This document shows, one piece after another, positions 56,157 to 64,000 of a stretch of 64,000 nt of DNA. A model generated the notes under the pieces. It saw only the letters and a program-made list of their open reading frames with translations, did no database searches and was not told the DNA's origin. The position numbers and the translations under genes were made by a program. Location of the stretch: NCBI GenBank assembly GCA_028289375.1, contig JANQQK010000069.1, forward strand, positions 1-64,000, written 5' to 3'. Source of the stretch: Phycisphaerae bacterium. Lineage in GTDB: Bacteria > Planctomycetota > Phycisphaerae > UBA1845. The first letter of the stretch is position 1; every line of letters starts with the position of its first letter.

Positions 56157-57188
56157 TTAGGGGGCTGCGGTCAGGTCGATGCCGTAATCCGGTTCTTCCA
56201 AGTCCAGCGACAGAATCCAATCGAGGATCTTCTTGTAGTCACGATCGTTTTCGTCGGGGAAGGCCGGACGAATATCGACGGGGTGGTTCTTCGCCTTGTC
56301 GGGTCCGGGTGGCAGGAAGTACTTCAGCAAAAGCGAGTCAGCAGGGTTTTGTCGATCGATCACCTGACCGGCTTCCATTTCGTATTGATGCAGCATGACG
56401 AAGACGGCGTAGGACTGTGCTGTGCGCAGGCGACGACCGGGCATCAGGCGGAACTTGCCGCCGCCGGGTCCACCGTGGCAGTCTGATGTTGTGCAGTTCT
56501 GGACGATCATGGGAATGATGTCACGGTCAAACTCGCGGAGTCGTTGCGGGTCGTTCTTGATCTGAATGGCGTCGTGATCGGCTTCGTCGCCGAAGGTGAG
56601 CATCAACTGGGCCTGCTCGACCTTGGGAAGGCGATAGAAATCCTGATCGGAAACGGGAAGACTTCCGGTGCTGTTGATGCGCGTGAGAAATCTCTTGAGC
56701 GCTGCTCGGTCGATGCGGACGGAGAGTCGCTCGGGGCGATCACGGTGCATCTCGGCGCGGCGTACCTTCTGGATCTCGTCCTTGGTGAGCTTTCGAAGCT
56801 CGGCTGACGATCCCTTGGGAGAGCGTGGATCGGCGGGACTTGCGTTGGATCTTGGGGTTGCGTCGCCCTGCTGACGATTGAGGTAGGCGCGGGCGGTTTC
56901 GAGCAGGAGCTTGGCCGGTTCGTGCGTCGGGTTGATGGTGAGGATGTGCTGGCAGCGCTGGGCGACGAGTTGCCAGCGTTCCTCGGATCGGCACCACTTG
57001 GCCAGGTCGAGATGCCCCTGAATGTCGTCGACTGCGAGGGCGCGGACGCGTCGGGCATACTCATCGGCGATGTCGTCAGCGCGGGCGTGGTCCACTGCGA
57101 AGCAGGCGCACAGCATCACGACCAGGCAGGCGGTGTTCTTCAACCAGCGAGAGACGATGGAATCTGCAATTGACGGGTGGTGCTTCAT
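56157..57188 (-). CDS. Exported cytochrome-like protein with CX4CH motif
   Basis: A 343-residue protein with a signal peptide (TACLVVMLCACFAVDHARAD) and a C-terminal half that resembles planctomycete cytochrome-containing proteins: IVQNCTTSDCHGGPGGGKFR, then RQNPADSLLLKYFLPPGPDK. The haem-binding motif is C232-x4-C237-H238, a CX4CH spacing instead of CX2CH. A TPR-like and coiled segment lies before it (RWQLVAQRCQHILTINPTHE). The distal Met candidate is not obvious. The ATG at 57188 gives a normal signal peptide; its stop lies 6 bases from that of the convergent gene. Confidence 0.72.
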   Translation of the reverse strand: MKHHPSIADSIVSRWLKNTACLVVMLCACFAVDHARADDIADEYARRVRALAVDDIQGHLDLAKWCRSEERWQLVAQRCQHILTINPTHEPAKLLLETARAYLNRQQGDATPRSNASPADPRSPKGSSAELRKLTKDEIQKVRRAEMHRDRPERLSVRIDRAALKRFLTRINSTGSLPVSDQDFYRLPKVEQAQLMLTFGDEADHDAIQIKNDPQRLREFDRDIIPMIVQNCTTSDCHGGPGGGKFRLMPGRRLRTAQSYAVFVMLHQYEMEAGQVIDRQNPADSLLLKYFLPPGPDKAKNHPVDIRPAFPDENDRDYKKILDWILSLDLEEPDYGIDLTAAP

Positions 57189-57260
57189 GCCCTTGACTAT
57201 AGGCATTGTCGGCAGGCGCATCAACCAATGTGGGCGATTCGGAGGTCGTGTGGGAACAGC

Positions 57261-57539
57261 ATGGGATTGTTTGATGAATTTCACGGCGAGATGGTGGTTC
57301 TCGATACGGGTGGGCCGATCGTGTACCTCGGGCGTTTGCAGGATGTGACGGACATGGGGTTCATCCTCGAAGATGCTGATGTGCATGACTGTCGAGATGG
57401 TCACGCGACGAAGGAAACCTACGTCAGTGAGGCGGGCCGGACGGGCGTTTCCGTGAATCGTCGAAAGGTGATCGTGATGCAGTCGGCGGTGATGAGCGTG
57501 TCAAAGCTCGCGGACGTGGTTGACGTGGTTGAGGAATAG
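57261..57539 (+). CDS. Small conserved-looking protein, possibly Sm-like
   Basis: A 92-residue protein. The pattern MVVLDTGGPIVYLGRLQDVT DMGFILEDADVHDCRD suggests a small beta-barrel such as an LSm/Sm fold, ending in RRKVIVMQSAVMSVSKLADV. This is a shape resemblance only; no Sm1/Sm2 signature was proven. It lies 15 bases before galE on the same strand. The ATG at 57261 is preceded by a gggaa-type site. Confidence 0.55.
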   Translation: MGLFDEFHGEMVVLDTGGPIVYLGRLQDVTDMGFILEDADVHDCRDGHATKETYVSEAGRTGVSVNRRKVIVMQSAVMSVSKLADVVDVVEE

Positions 57540-57554
57540 GAGTCCTGTGACGCC

Positions 57555-58544
57555 ATGATGAAGTTGCTTGTGACAGGCGGGGCTGGTTACGTCGGCAGTC
57601 ACACGGTTCGTGTGTTGTGTCGGGCCGGACATGATGTGACGGTCTTTGACAACCTTTCGCAGGGGCATCGGCAGGCTGTGGATGCGGCGGCGACGTTCGT
57701 GGATGGTGATCTCGGGGACGCGGGTGCGGTTGAATCGGTGTTTGCGGGCGGGTCTTTCGATGGTGTTTTGCATTTTGCGGGATCGTTGAATGTCGGGGAG
57801 TCGGTTGCGCAACCGTTGTCCTATTATCGCAACAACGTGGTCTGTTCGGTGAATCTGCTCGAGGCGATGGAGCGACATCACGTTCGCCGGATGGTCTTCA
57901 GTTCGACGTGTGCGACGTATGGGCAGGTTGACGGCACGCCGGTCACGGAGGAAACAGCACAGGTGCCGATCAGCCCGTATGGTCGGTCGAAACTGGCGAT
58001 TGAGTGGGCGATGCGCGATTCTGTTGCGGCGTGGGGGCTTGGTTGCACGGCGCTTCGGTATTTCAATGCGGCGGGTGCGGCTGCGGACGGGGGGCTGGGT
58101 GAGGACCATGATCCGGAGATTCACCTGATTCCGATTATCCTGGAGGTGGCGGCGGGCAAGCGCGACCACATTCAGATTTTCGGGGATGATTATCCGACGC
58201 CGGATGGGACGTGTGTTCGGGATTATGTGCATGTTGATGACCTCGCCGAGGTTCATCGTTTGGCGATCGAAACGCAGGTGGCTGGGGATTTTCGTGCGTT
58301 CAATGTCGGGACGGGTCTGGGTTCGAGCGTCAAGCAGGTTGTCGACGCGGCTCGGGATGTGACGGGGCATCCGATCCCGGCGGTTCACGTCGAGCGTCGT
58401 CCGGGTGATCCGGCGATCATCTACGCCGATGCGAGCAAGGCACAAGAGCATCTGAACTGGACGCCGGAATATCGAAGTTTGTCTGACATCATCGCGACGG
58501 CGTGGGCGTGGCACCGGCAGCATCCGAATGGATTCGACGGGTAA
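57555..58544 (+). CDS. galE: UDP-glucose 4-epimerase
   Basis: A 329-residue extended short-chain dehydrogenase/reductase. NAD-binding LLVTGGAGYVGSHTVRVLCR starts it; VTVFDNLSQGHRQAV and GVLHFAGSLNVGESV follow. The catalytic SSTCATYGQ and YGRSK (Ser/Thr and Tyr-x3-Lys) are present, then ALRYFNAAGAAADGGLGEDH, VRDYVHVDDLAEVH and ADASKAQEHLNW. It interconverts UDP-glucose and UDP-galactose for glycan synthesis. Aggag precedes the ATG pair. Confidence 0.95.
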   Translation: MMKLLVTGGAGYVGSHTVRVLCRAGHDVTVFDNLSQGHRQAVDAAATFVDGDLGDAGAVESVFAGGSFDGVLHFAGSLNVGESVAQPLSYYRNNVVCSVNLLEAMERHHVRRMVFSSTCATYGQVDGTPVTEETAQVPISPYGRSKLAIEWAMRDSVAAWGLGCTALRYFNAAGAAADGGLGEDHDPEIHLIPIILEVAAGKRDHIQIFGDDYPTPDGTCVRDYVHVDDLAEVHRLAIETQVAGDFRAFNVGTGLGSSVKQVVDAARDVTGHPIPAVHVERRPGDPAIIYADASKAQEHLNWTPEYRSLSDIIATAWAWHRQHPNGFDG

Positions 58545-58613
58545 CCCTCCTCAGACTGGTGAACTTCAAAACATCGCGTTGACCGGTGTGACCCGCGCGA
58601 CCAGAATGCGGCC

Positions 58614-59834
58614 ATGGCGGGATGTCTGAAGATGAGATCGGTTGATGAGGCGCTTGCTTGCGTGATGTCGATGGCGTCTCGCGGGCCGACGGAAACGGTT
58701 TCGCTTGATGATGCGGTTGGCCGGGTGCTGGCTGAACCGGTCTTGTGCGACATCGACTACCCACCGTTCGACAAGTCGATGATGGATGGCTTTGCGGTGC
58801 GGTCGGGTGATGCGGCGGACGGCGCGACGTTGTCGATCGTCGGGCAGATTGCCGCGGGTTCGTGGCGAAGTGCGGCGCTTGAGGCGAATCAGGCGGTTCA
58901 GATCAACACCGGTGCTCCCCTGCCACCCGGGGCTGACGCGGTGATCCCTGTTGAGAAAACGTCGGTGTCTGGTGACGCGTTGTCGCTTCGTGCCTCGGTC
59001 AACCCGGAGCAGCACGTGACGCGCCGGGGGGCGTATGTGTCGGCTGGGGATGCTGTGCTTGGGTCTGGATTGCGGATGGGCCCCGTGGAGATCGGCGTGG
59101 CTGCGACGTCGGGGGCAGCGTCGCTGACGGTCGTGAGGAGGCCTACGATTTCGATCATGGGCACTGGTGATGAGTTGATCGACGTATCGGATCGTCCGAA
59201 ACCGGGACAGATTCGCAATTCGAATTCACCGATGATGCGGGCGTTGGTTCGGCAGGCGGGAGGTGTCTGCGACGATATTGGTGTTGTGTGCGATGATCGG
59301 CGGGCGATCGATGCGGCGATTGAGCGCGGGCTGACTTCTGATTTTCTGTGCCTGTCGGGCGGGATTTCGATGGGCGCGTTTGATTTCGTTCCCGATGCAC
59401 TGCGTCAGGCGGGTGTTGAATTCGTTGTTAAGAAGGTGGCGATGAAACCGGGGAAGCCGACGATCGTGGGACGGCACGCGTCGGGTTGTCTTGTCTTTGC
59501 GCTGCCGGGCAATCCCTTGAGCACGTTCGTTGGATTCTGGTTGTTCGTGCGACCGGCGATCGATCAATTCCTTGGACTGACCGGTGTGGGGAACCGCTGG
59601 ATCGGTGCAAAGCTTGTTGCACCGCTGGCGGCGACGGGTCCTCGTGAGTGCTTCTGGCCGGCGACGATCGGTCTTGGAGATGACGGTGGGTTGTGTGTTG
59701 AGAAGCAGTCTTGGGCGGGGTCGGGGGACTTGTTTGGCTTTGCGGGCGCGGACGCGCTGATTCGTCAGCCGGCGAACAGTGGCGAGATTCCGGCAGGTCA
59801 TTCGGTTCGCGTGCTGCAGCTGGAGCGGTTCTGA
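58614..59834 (+). CDS. moeA: Molybdopterin molybdenumtransferase MoeA
   Basis: A 406-residue enzyme that inserts molybdate into adenylated molybdopterin. Domain signatures include DYPPFDKSMMDGFAVRSGDA-type segment (PPFDKSMMDGFAVR), VQINTGAPLPPGADAVIPVE, ISIMGTGDELIDV, the MPT-binding LCLSGGISMGAFDFVPDAL and ALPGNPLSTFVGFWLFVRPA. The length is typical. ATG 58614 or 58632 may be the start. A terminal-domain IV is recognisable in the last 75 residues. It lies between galE and lnt. Confidence 0.95.
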   Translation: MAGCLKMRSVDEALACVMSMASRGPTETVSLDDAVGRVLAEPVLCDIDYPPFDKSMMDGFAVRSGDAADGATLSIVGQIAAGSWRSAALEANQAVQINTGAPLPPGADAVIPVEKTSVSGDALSLRASVNPEQHVTRRGAYVSAGDAVLGSGLRMGPVEIGVAATSGAASLTVVRRPTISIMGTGDELIDVSDRPKPGQIRNSNSPMMRALVRQAGGVCDDIGVVCDDRRAIDAAIERGLTSDFLCLSGGISMGAFDFVPDALRQAGVEFVVKKVAMKPGKPTIVGRHASGCLVFALPGNPLSTFVGFWLFVRPAIDQFLGLTGVGNRWIGAKLVAPLAATGPRECFWPATIGLGDDGGLCVEKQSWAGSGDLFGFAGADALIRQPANSGEIPAGHSVRVLQLERF

Positions 59835-59836
59835 TC

Positions 59837-61615
59837 ATGGCTGGGAAGAAGGACGCTCCCAAACGGACGAACGTTCAGGCAAGGGATACCGCCGGCCAAG
59901 GTGCCATCCCCCAACCGCCCCACCTGGGGATTCGGATCGAGTCGTTTTGGAAGATGATCCTGATGCTGGCGGGGACGCTCGTGCTGATGAGCCTGATTCA
60001 CGCGCCGATCGATCAATGGTACCTGGCGTTCGTTTGCCTGGTGCCGTGGTTGATCGTGATCGGTGCGACGGCCATCGCGAAACGGGTTTACGTGGCGTCG
60101 TGGTTTCTGGGATTCGCCTATTTCCTGATCAACATGTACTGGATGGAGACGCCGACGGGGATGGGGTATGTGGCGTTGTCGGCTTATCTGGCGTGTTATT
60201 TCCCATTGGCGGCTTGTCCGATTCGTCATGCGGTGCGTCGTCGGCGATTTCCATTGGGCGTGGCGGTTCCGCTGGTTTGGATCGGGGTGGAGTTTGCGCG
60301 CGGGTTGGTGATTTCGGGATTTCCGTGGTTTTTTCTGGGGCACAGTCAGTACGCCACGTTGCCAATGATCCAGATCAGCGATCTTGTTGGGGCGTATGGC
60401 GTGTCGTTCGTGATCGCTGCGGTGAACGGTGCGATCGCGGATTTTGTCATCGCACGCTATGGGGATGTGCAACAACAGTTTGCGGCGTCGCAGCAACGGC
60501 GGGCGAATCGCAGTCTTGCGTTTGCTGCGACGCTGGTGGTGTTGACGCTTGGGTATGGGTTCTTTCGGCTGTCGCAGGACACGATCACGAAGGGGCCTCG
60601 GATTGCGCTCCTTCAGCAATACTATCCCAATTTCACCGAGCGCAAGGCGACCCAAGGCGAGGCGGGACCGTTTGAGAAGAAGCGGGCCTACTTCGCGATG
60701 ATGGCCGAGGCGCGGGGGGCGAATCCAGATCTCTATCTGTTTCCGGAAAGTGCCTGGTACATGTACCTGAATCCGGAGTTTCGGGAGTTGGACACAAGTT
60801 TGTCCCAATTCAAAAGGATGGAAACACGGGTGCTGTTCTCGCAGGAGTGTTTCAACGATTTTCAGCGGTGGTCTACCGTGACGGACAGTCACATCGTGGT
60901 CGGGAGCACGTCGCGGAATCCGACGCCGTTGAGTCTGCGGCAAAGTGAAGTCCTGTACAACTCGGCCTACCACTTCAAGCCGACAGGCGAGCTGCCGAAT
61001 CGCCATGACAAGGTGCATCCGGTGCTTTTCGGAGAGAGGGTGCCGTTTCGGTATGGGCGGATGCGTTTCTTGTATTTGTGGCTGAACAGTCTCTCTCCCT
61101 TCGGCACGACGGGGTATGAGTATTCGCTGACGCCGGGCGACGAAGTTCAGGTCTTCGATATGGAGCGCGACGGTGAGACCTATCGTTTCGGCGTTCCGAT
61201 CTGCTACGAAGACGTGATGCCGTACGTCTGTCGGCGGATGGCGTGGGATCGGGACGAGAAGCGCAAGCGTGTCGACTTTCTGCTGAACATCAGCAACGAC
61301 GGTTGGTTCGGTCGGCGGAATGAACAGGAACAGCACTTTGCGATCTGCACGTTTCGGGCGGTCGAGAATCGCGTCGGCATCGCCCGAACGGTCAACACCG
61401 GTGTCAGCGGCTTCATCGATCCGGTGGGTCGGTCTTATGGCAAGATTCCCGTCGGCAAGGTCGACTTTGTCGTGGATCATGTGAAGATGGACTCGCGGAC
61501 AAGTCTCTACTCACGCATGGGTGATCTGTTTGCGATCTTGTGCTCAGCCGTGGCGGTATTACTGTACGGAGACTACATCGGCGTGCGAATGCGATCATCG
61601 GGAGAAGAGGATTGA
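59837..61615 (+). CDS. lnt: Apolipoprotein N-acyltransferase
   Basis: A 592-residue enzyme that adds the third acyl chain to lipoproteins in the inner membrane. N-terminal helices (MILMLAGTLVLMSLIHAPID, YLAFVCLVPWLIVIGATAI) precede the nitrilase-like catalytic domain. The triad residues are visible: Glu in LYLFPESAWYMY, Lys in RHDKVHPVLFGERVPF and Cys in VPICYEDVMPYV. It is about 80 residues longer than E. coli Lnt. It implies triacylated lipoproteins and an outer membrane. The stop overlaps the TTG start of the HEAT lipoprotein. Confidence 0.95.
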   Translation: MAGKKDAPKRTNVQARDTAGQGAIPQPPHLGIRIESFWKMILMLAGTLVLMSLIHAPIDQWYLAFVCLVPWLIVIGATAIAKRVYVASWFLGFAYFLINMYWMETPTGMGYVALSAYLACYFPLAACPIRHAVRRRRFPLGVAVPLVWIGVEFARGLVISGFPWFFLGHSQYATLPMIQISDLVGAYGVSFVIAAVNGAIADFVIARYGDVQQQFAASQQRRANRSLAFAATLVVLTLGYGFFRLSQDTITKGPRIALLQQYYPNFTERKATQGEAGPFEKKRAYFAMMAEARGANPDLYLFPESAWYMYLNPEFRELDTSLSQFKRMETRVLFSQECFNDFQRWSTVTDSHIVVGSTSRNPTPLSLRQSEVLYNSAYHFKPTGELPNRHDKVHPVLFGERVPFRYGRMRFLYLWLNSLSPFGTTGYEYSLTPGDEVQVFDMERDGETYRFGVPICYEDVMPYVCRRMAWDRDEKRKRVDFLLNISNDGWFGRRNEQEQHFAICTFRAVENRVGIARTVNTGVSGFIDPVGRSYGKIPVGKVDFVVDHVKMDSRTSLYSRMGDLFAILCSAVAVLLYGDYIGVRMRSSGEED

Positions 61616-62664
61616 GACGCAACGAGGTGAACATTCTGGGCGTCGGGATCATGTTGCTGGCGTGCGCCGGGTGCAAGTACATCGGTCCGCCGCTGGACTT
61701 CAATGAGCAACGGGCGCTGCGTGAGCGGGCGATTGAAGCGGTGACGCGGGCCGTGCAGTATCGCGAAGCGGGCAGCGTGCGTGCCCAGGGCATCGAGATC
61801 ATGCAGCGGCATCTTGGGAAGCGATCTCTGCCGCGTTTGCGTTTGGCGTTGTCCGATCCGGAACCGGGTGTGCAGTTTGCTGCGTTGCTTGCGTTGGGGG
61901 CAGAGCAGGATGGTGCGTCGAAGGAGCGCATTGGGGAGATGCTGAGCGATGCGGATCCGAACATCCGCATTGCAGCGATCTACGCGATGCACCGTCTGGG
62001 CGATACGTCGTACACGGGTCAGCTTGCGGACTATCTGATTGATCACGAGTCGTCGCTGGTGCGTCGCAACACGGCGTTCATTCTGGGCATCCTCGGTGAA
62101 CCGAAGGCGGTCAAGCTGCTGGCCCGCGCCGCGAAGGACCCGGATGAATTGGTCCAGCGCGACGCGGTTCACGCGTTGGCCAAGCTGGGCAATCCGGAGG
62201 CCCTTCAGCAATTGACATTCGATGCCAGCTCCGGACTGGGATCGCGTCGCATCTCGGCGATCAACACGCTTGCCGGGCTGAAACGTCACGAACTGCTGGA
62301 CACGTTCAAGTACAAGTTCACCGACGGGGAATACATCGAGACGCGTTTGGCGGGCGCTCGGGGGCTTGGTTTGCTTGGGTACAACAATGGGCTGATCTTC
62401 GCGATTGAGCAGATGGAATTCAATTCGCCGCAGCAGGACGTCGCCAATGATTCGCCGCATGCGCAGACGGTTCGGGTGCGGCAGGCGGCAGCGTTGGCGC
62501 TTGGCGGGATTGGTGATCCGCGTGCGCTGTGGACACTGAAGAATCATCTGGAAGAGCCGTTCGATCCACGCGTTCAATTGGCGGTGGCGGACGCGATTCT
62601 GCAGATTCTGCATGCGGAGGATTCGCCTTTCGTGACCGATCGCGGGGACGGGCAGTACCCATGA
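61612..62664 (+). CDS. HEAT-repeat lipoprotein
   Basis: A 350-residue lipoprotein. The signal NILGVGIMLLACAGCK places the lipidated Cys in LLAC or AGC. The rest is a HEAT/PBS-lyase-like repeat solenoid: LSDPEPGVQFAALLALGAEQ, LSDADPNIRIAAIYAMHRLG, AKDPDELVQRDAVHALAKLG, VRQAAALALGGIGDPRALW. The TTG at 61612 overlaps the lnt stop (TTGA) and is preceded by gggagaagagg, which decides the start. It sits where mreC is normally found before mreD, and may be an envelope scaffold. Confidence 0.85.
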   Translation: MRRNEVNILGVGIMLLACAGCKYIGPPLDFNEQRALRERAIEAVTRAVQYREAGSVRAQGIEIMQRHLGKRSLPRLRLALSDPEPGVQFAALLALGAEQDGASKERIGEMLSDADPNIRIAAIYAMHRLGDTSYTGQLADYLIDHESSLVRRNTAFILGILGEPKAVKLLARAAKDPDELVQRDAVHALAKLGNPEALQQLTFDASSGLGSRRISAINTLAGLKRHELLDTFKYKFTDGEYIETRLAGARGLGLLGYNNGLIFAIEQMEFNSPQQDVANDSPHAQTVRVRQAAALALGGIGDPRALWTLKNHLEEPFDPRVQLAVADAILQILHAEDSPFVTDRGDGQYP

Positions 62665-63188
62665 GATGGCTGACGTTTGCGGGCGTGATGTTCGTGGTGT
62701 TGATCCTCCAGACGAGTATCGCGCGGGCATTTTCCATCGGGGAGATCACACCGGATTGGTTGATTGTGCTGGTGACGCTGGCGGGACTCTACAGCCGCCG
62801 CAAGGATGCAATCATCGCAGGCTGCGTCGTGGGGGTCTGTGCGGATCTGCTGAGCATGGAACGGCTTGGCGTGATGACGTTGTGTCTGACGGTGGCGGCA
62901 CTTGTGGGCAACAGCGTGCGTCATCTGGTTTTTCTCAAGAACGCGTTGACCCATTTCGTCGTGACCTTGATCGCTGCATTGGCGGTGCAGATGGTGTTGG
63001 CGATTCAGCACGCGTTGATGTACCACGGTCCGGCGGGATCGGATCTGGTGTACCACACGCTTGCAACAGCGGTGTGGTCGGCTGCGTGGGCGCCGCCGAT
63101 GGCGGCTGTGTTGCTGCGGATGAACTCGTTGTTGGGGTTGCATACCTCGCGTTACACGCATTCCCGGTTTGCATCCGTCGTGAGGTAA
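62661..63188 (+). CDS. mreD: Rod shape-determining protein MreD
   Basis: A 175-residue polytopic membrane protein of the MreD family: LTFAGVMFVVLILQTSIARA, PDWLIVLVTLAGLYSRRKDA, IIAGCVVGVCADLLSMERLG, LTVAALVGNSVRHLVFLKNA and VVTLIALAVQ-like helix (VVTLIAALAVQMVLAIQHAL). It belongs to the elongasome with MreB, MreC and PBP2. The ATG overlaps the HEAT lipoprotein stop. The next gene is mrdA, as in classical mre clusters. Confidence 0.88.
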   Translation: MRWLTFAGVMFVVLILQTSIARAFSIGEITPDWLIVLVTLAGLYSRRKDAIIAGCVVGVCADLLSMERLGVMTLCLTVAALVGNSVRHLVFLKNALTHFVVTLIAALAVQMVLAIQHALMYHGPAGSDLVYHTLATAVWSAAWAPPMAAVLLRMNSLLGLHTSRYTHSRFASVVR

Positions 63189-63189
63189 C

Positions 63190-64000
63190 GTGTTTGAACG
63201 ACGGTTGAAACAGCTGGCCTTTCTGTTCGTCGTGGTTCTCGCCGTCATCTCTCTGCGCCTTGTCGATCTCCAGGTAATCCACGCCGATGACTACCGCGAG
63301 CAGGCACAATCCGCCCTGCTGCGACCGGCCAAGACATTGGAGCCTATTCGCGGTCGGATTCTGGATCGATTTGGAACACCGCTTGCGGCGGATGAGCCGT
63401 CCTGGCAGATCAGCGTGGACTACTCGGTGCTGTCGGGTGTTGCGCTTGAGAAGGGTCGCGTGTCCCGAGATTCGGTCGATGCTCTGTGGCCAATGCTGGC
63501 TGACTTTTCGGGTGAGGACGTTCTCGAACTGCATGAACGGGCTGATCGCATCGTTAAGCGGATCACGCTTTGGCGGGAAAAGATCAGTGCATACCATGGC
63601 TATGACATTACGCTGCGCGAGGAGCGTCAGCCACACCCGCTTGTGACGGGGCTTGATGATCAGCAGCAGATTGACGCGCGGCTGCGTTTTGCGTCGTTTC
63701 CGTTCGTGGAGATTGAGCACGGTGTGCATCGGCATTACGCATCGCATCCTGCGTTTCCGCACATTCTTGGTCGCGTGGGAGCTGTGAGCGCCGAGCATCT
63801 GGATGACGATCCGTTTTCGGCGGATGATTTCAAGCGTTATCTCCCGACTGATTCGATTGGGATCATGGGCGTCGAGCATTTGGCTGAGGCGTCGCTGCGC
63901 GGCAGTCGCGGTGTGATTCAGCATGATCGCCGCCGCAAGACGACGCGTCATCTCGAGCCCAGTCATGGTCAGGACGCGGCGATCACGATTCGGTGTGATC
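63190..64000 (+). CDS. mrdA: Penicillin-binding protein 2 (5' part)
   Basis: The N-terminal 270 residues of a class B penicillin-binding protein; the transpeptidase domain lies beyond the window. A membrane helix (RLKQLAFLFVVVLAVISLRL) is followed by the dimerisation domain with LEPIRGRILDRFGTPLAADE, as in PBP2/MrdA. Later elements include VEHLAEASLRGSRGVIQ. The start is GTG at 63190, directly after the mreD stop. It would synthesise side-wall peptidoglycan for cell elongation. Confidence 0.9.
   Translation, partial: MFERRLKQLAFLFVVVLAVISLRLVDLQVIHADDYREQAQSALLRPAKTLEPIRGRILDRFGTPLAADEPSWQISVDYSVLSGVALEKGRVSRDSVDALWPMLADFSGEDVLELHERADRIVKRITLWREKISAYHGYDITLREERQPHPLVTGLDDQQQIDARLRFASFPFVEIEHGVHRHYASHPAFPHILGRVGAVSAEHLDDDPFSADDFKRYLPTDSIGIMGVEHLAEASLRGSRGVIQHDRRRKTTRHLEPSHGQDAAITIRCD

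Overview
The window looks like a chromosome segment of a free-living member of the Planctomycetota, most likely of the Phycisphaerae type. This is inferred from several traits seen together: high-GC coding sequence on both strands, secreted proteins with dockerin type I repeats or an IPTL-CTERM-like tail, a Cys-rich 'myxo' disulfide-repeat protein, many proteins with a CxxC-YNL/YDL...CPECG zinc ribbon, TolQ/ExbD/TPR/VWA gene clusters, type III pantothenate kinase, and an envelope set with LptD, Lnt, MreD and PBP2. No rRNA, tRNA, CRISPR array, integrase or insertion sequence was recognised. GTG and TTG starts are common, so several 5' ends were set by ribosome-binding sites, stop/start overlaps or signal peptides.

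Layout. 0-5.7 kb: the 5' part of a disulfide-repeat protein, a GT4 glycosyltransferase, two tandem PilZ-PAS paralogs and a GH130 mannoside phosphorylase. 5.8-9.8 kb: a J-domain membrane protein, CbrC and YwqG/DUF1963 proteins, a methyltransferase and a basic secreted protein. 10-14 kb: enolase, an FtsB-like protein, an anchored protein and a Ser/Thr kinase. 14-18 kb: the operon rpmA-obg-coaX-mnmE-like. 18-22 kb: a DMT transporter, a HAMP-like protein, a thioesterase, RlmI and a zinc-ribbon membrane protein. 22-27 kb: LptD, an HtrA protease and an MBL-fold protein lacking its metal motif. 27-35 kb: serS, a DAHP synthase, lipoproteins and three exported surface proteins. 35-40 kb: an RND pump with its adaptor. 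40-45.6 kb: ComF, then a minus-strand operon of an isochorismatase-like hydrolase and six zinc-ribbon membrane proteins, the last fused to a Nudix domain. 45.6-48.2 kb: a noncoding stretch with hairpins, then an A+T-richer pair of plus-strand genes (a zinc-ribbon protein and a DUF4041/GIY-YIG protein). 48.2-54.8 kb: a minus-strand operon VWA-TPR-ExbB-ExbD-ExbD-TPR. 55-64 kb: a secreted helical protein, a CX4CH cytochrome-like protein, a small unknown, galE, moeA, lnt, a HEAT lipoprotein, mreD and the 5' part of mrdA.

The strongest candidates for an undescribed system are these. (1) The VWA/ExbB/ExbD operon: its VWA protein starts with a membrane helix carrying the TonB-type SxxxH motif, which suggests a proton-motive-force-driven VWA machine in the envelope. 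(2) The tandem zinc-ribbon membrane protein operon, which shows recent duplication scars, constant 7-base gaps and a Nudix fusion. (3) The DUF4041/GIY-YIG pair, which looks like an inserted module of defence or DNA-processing type. All three functions are inferences from sequence.
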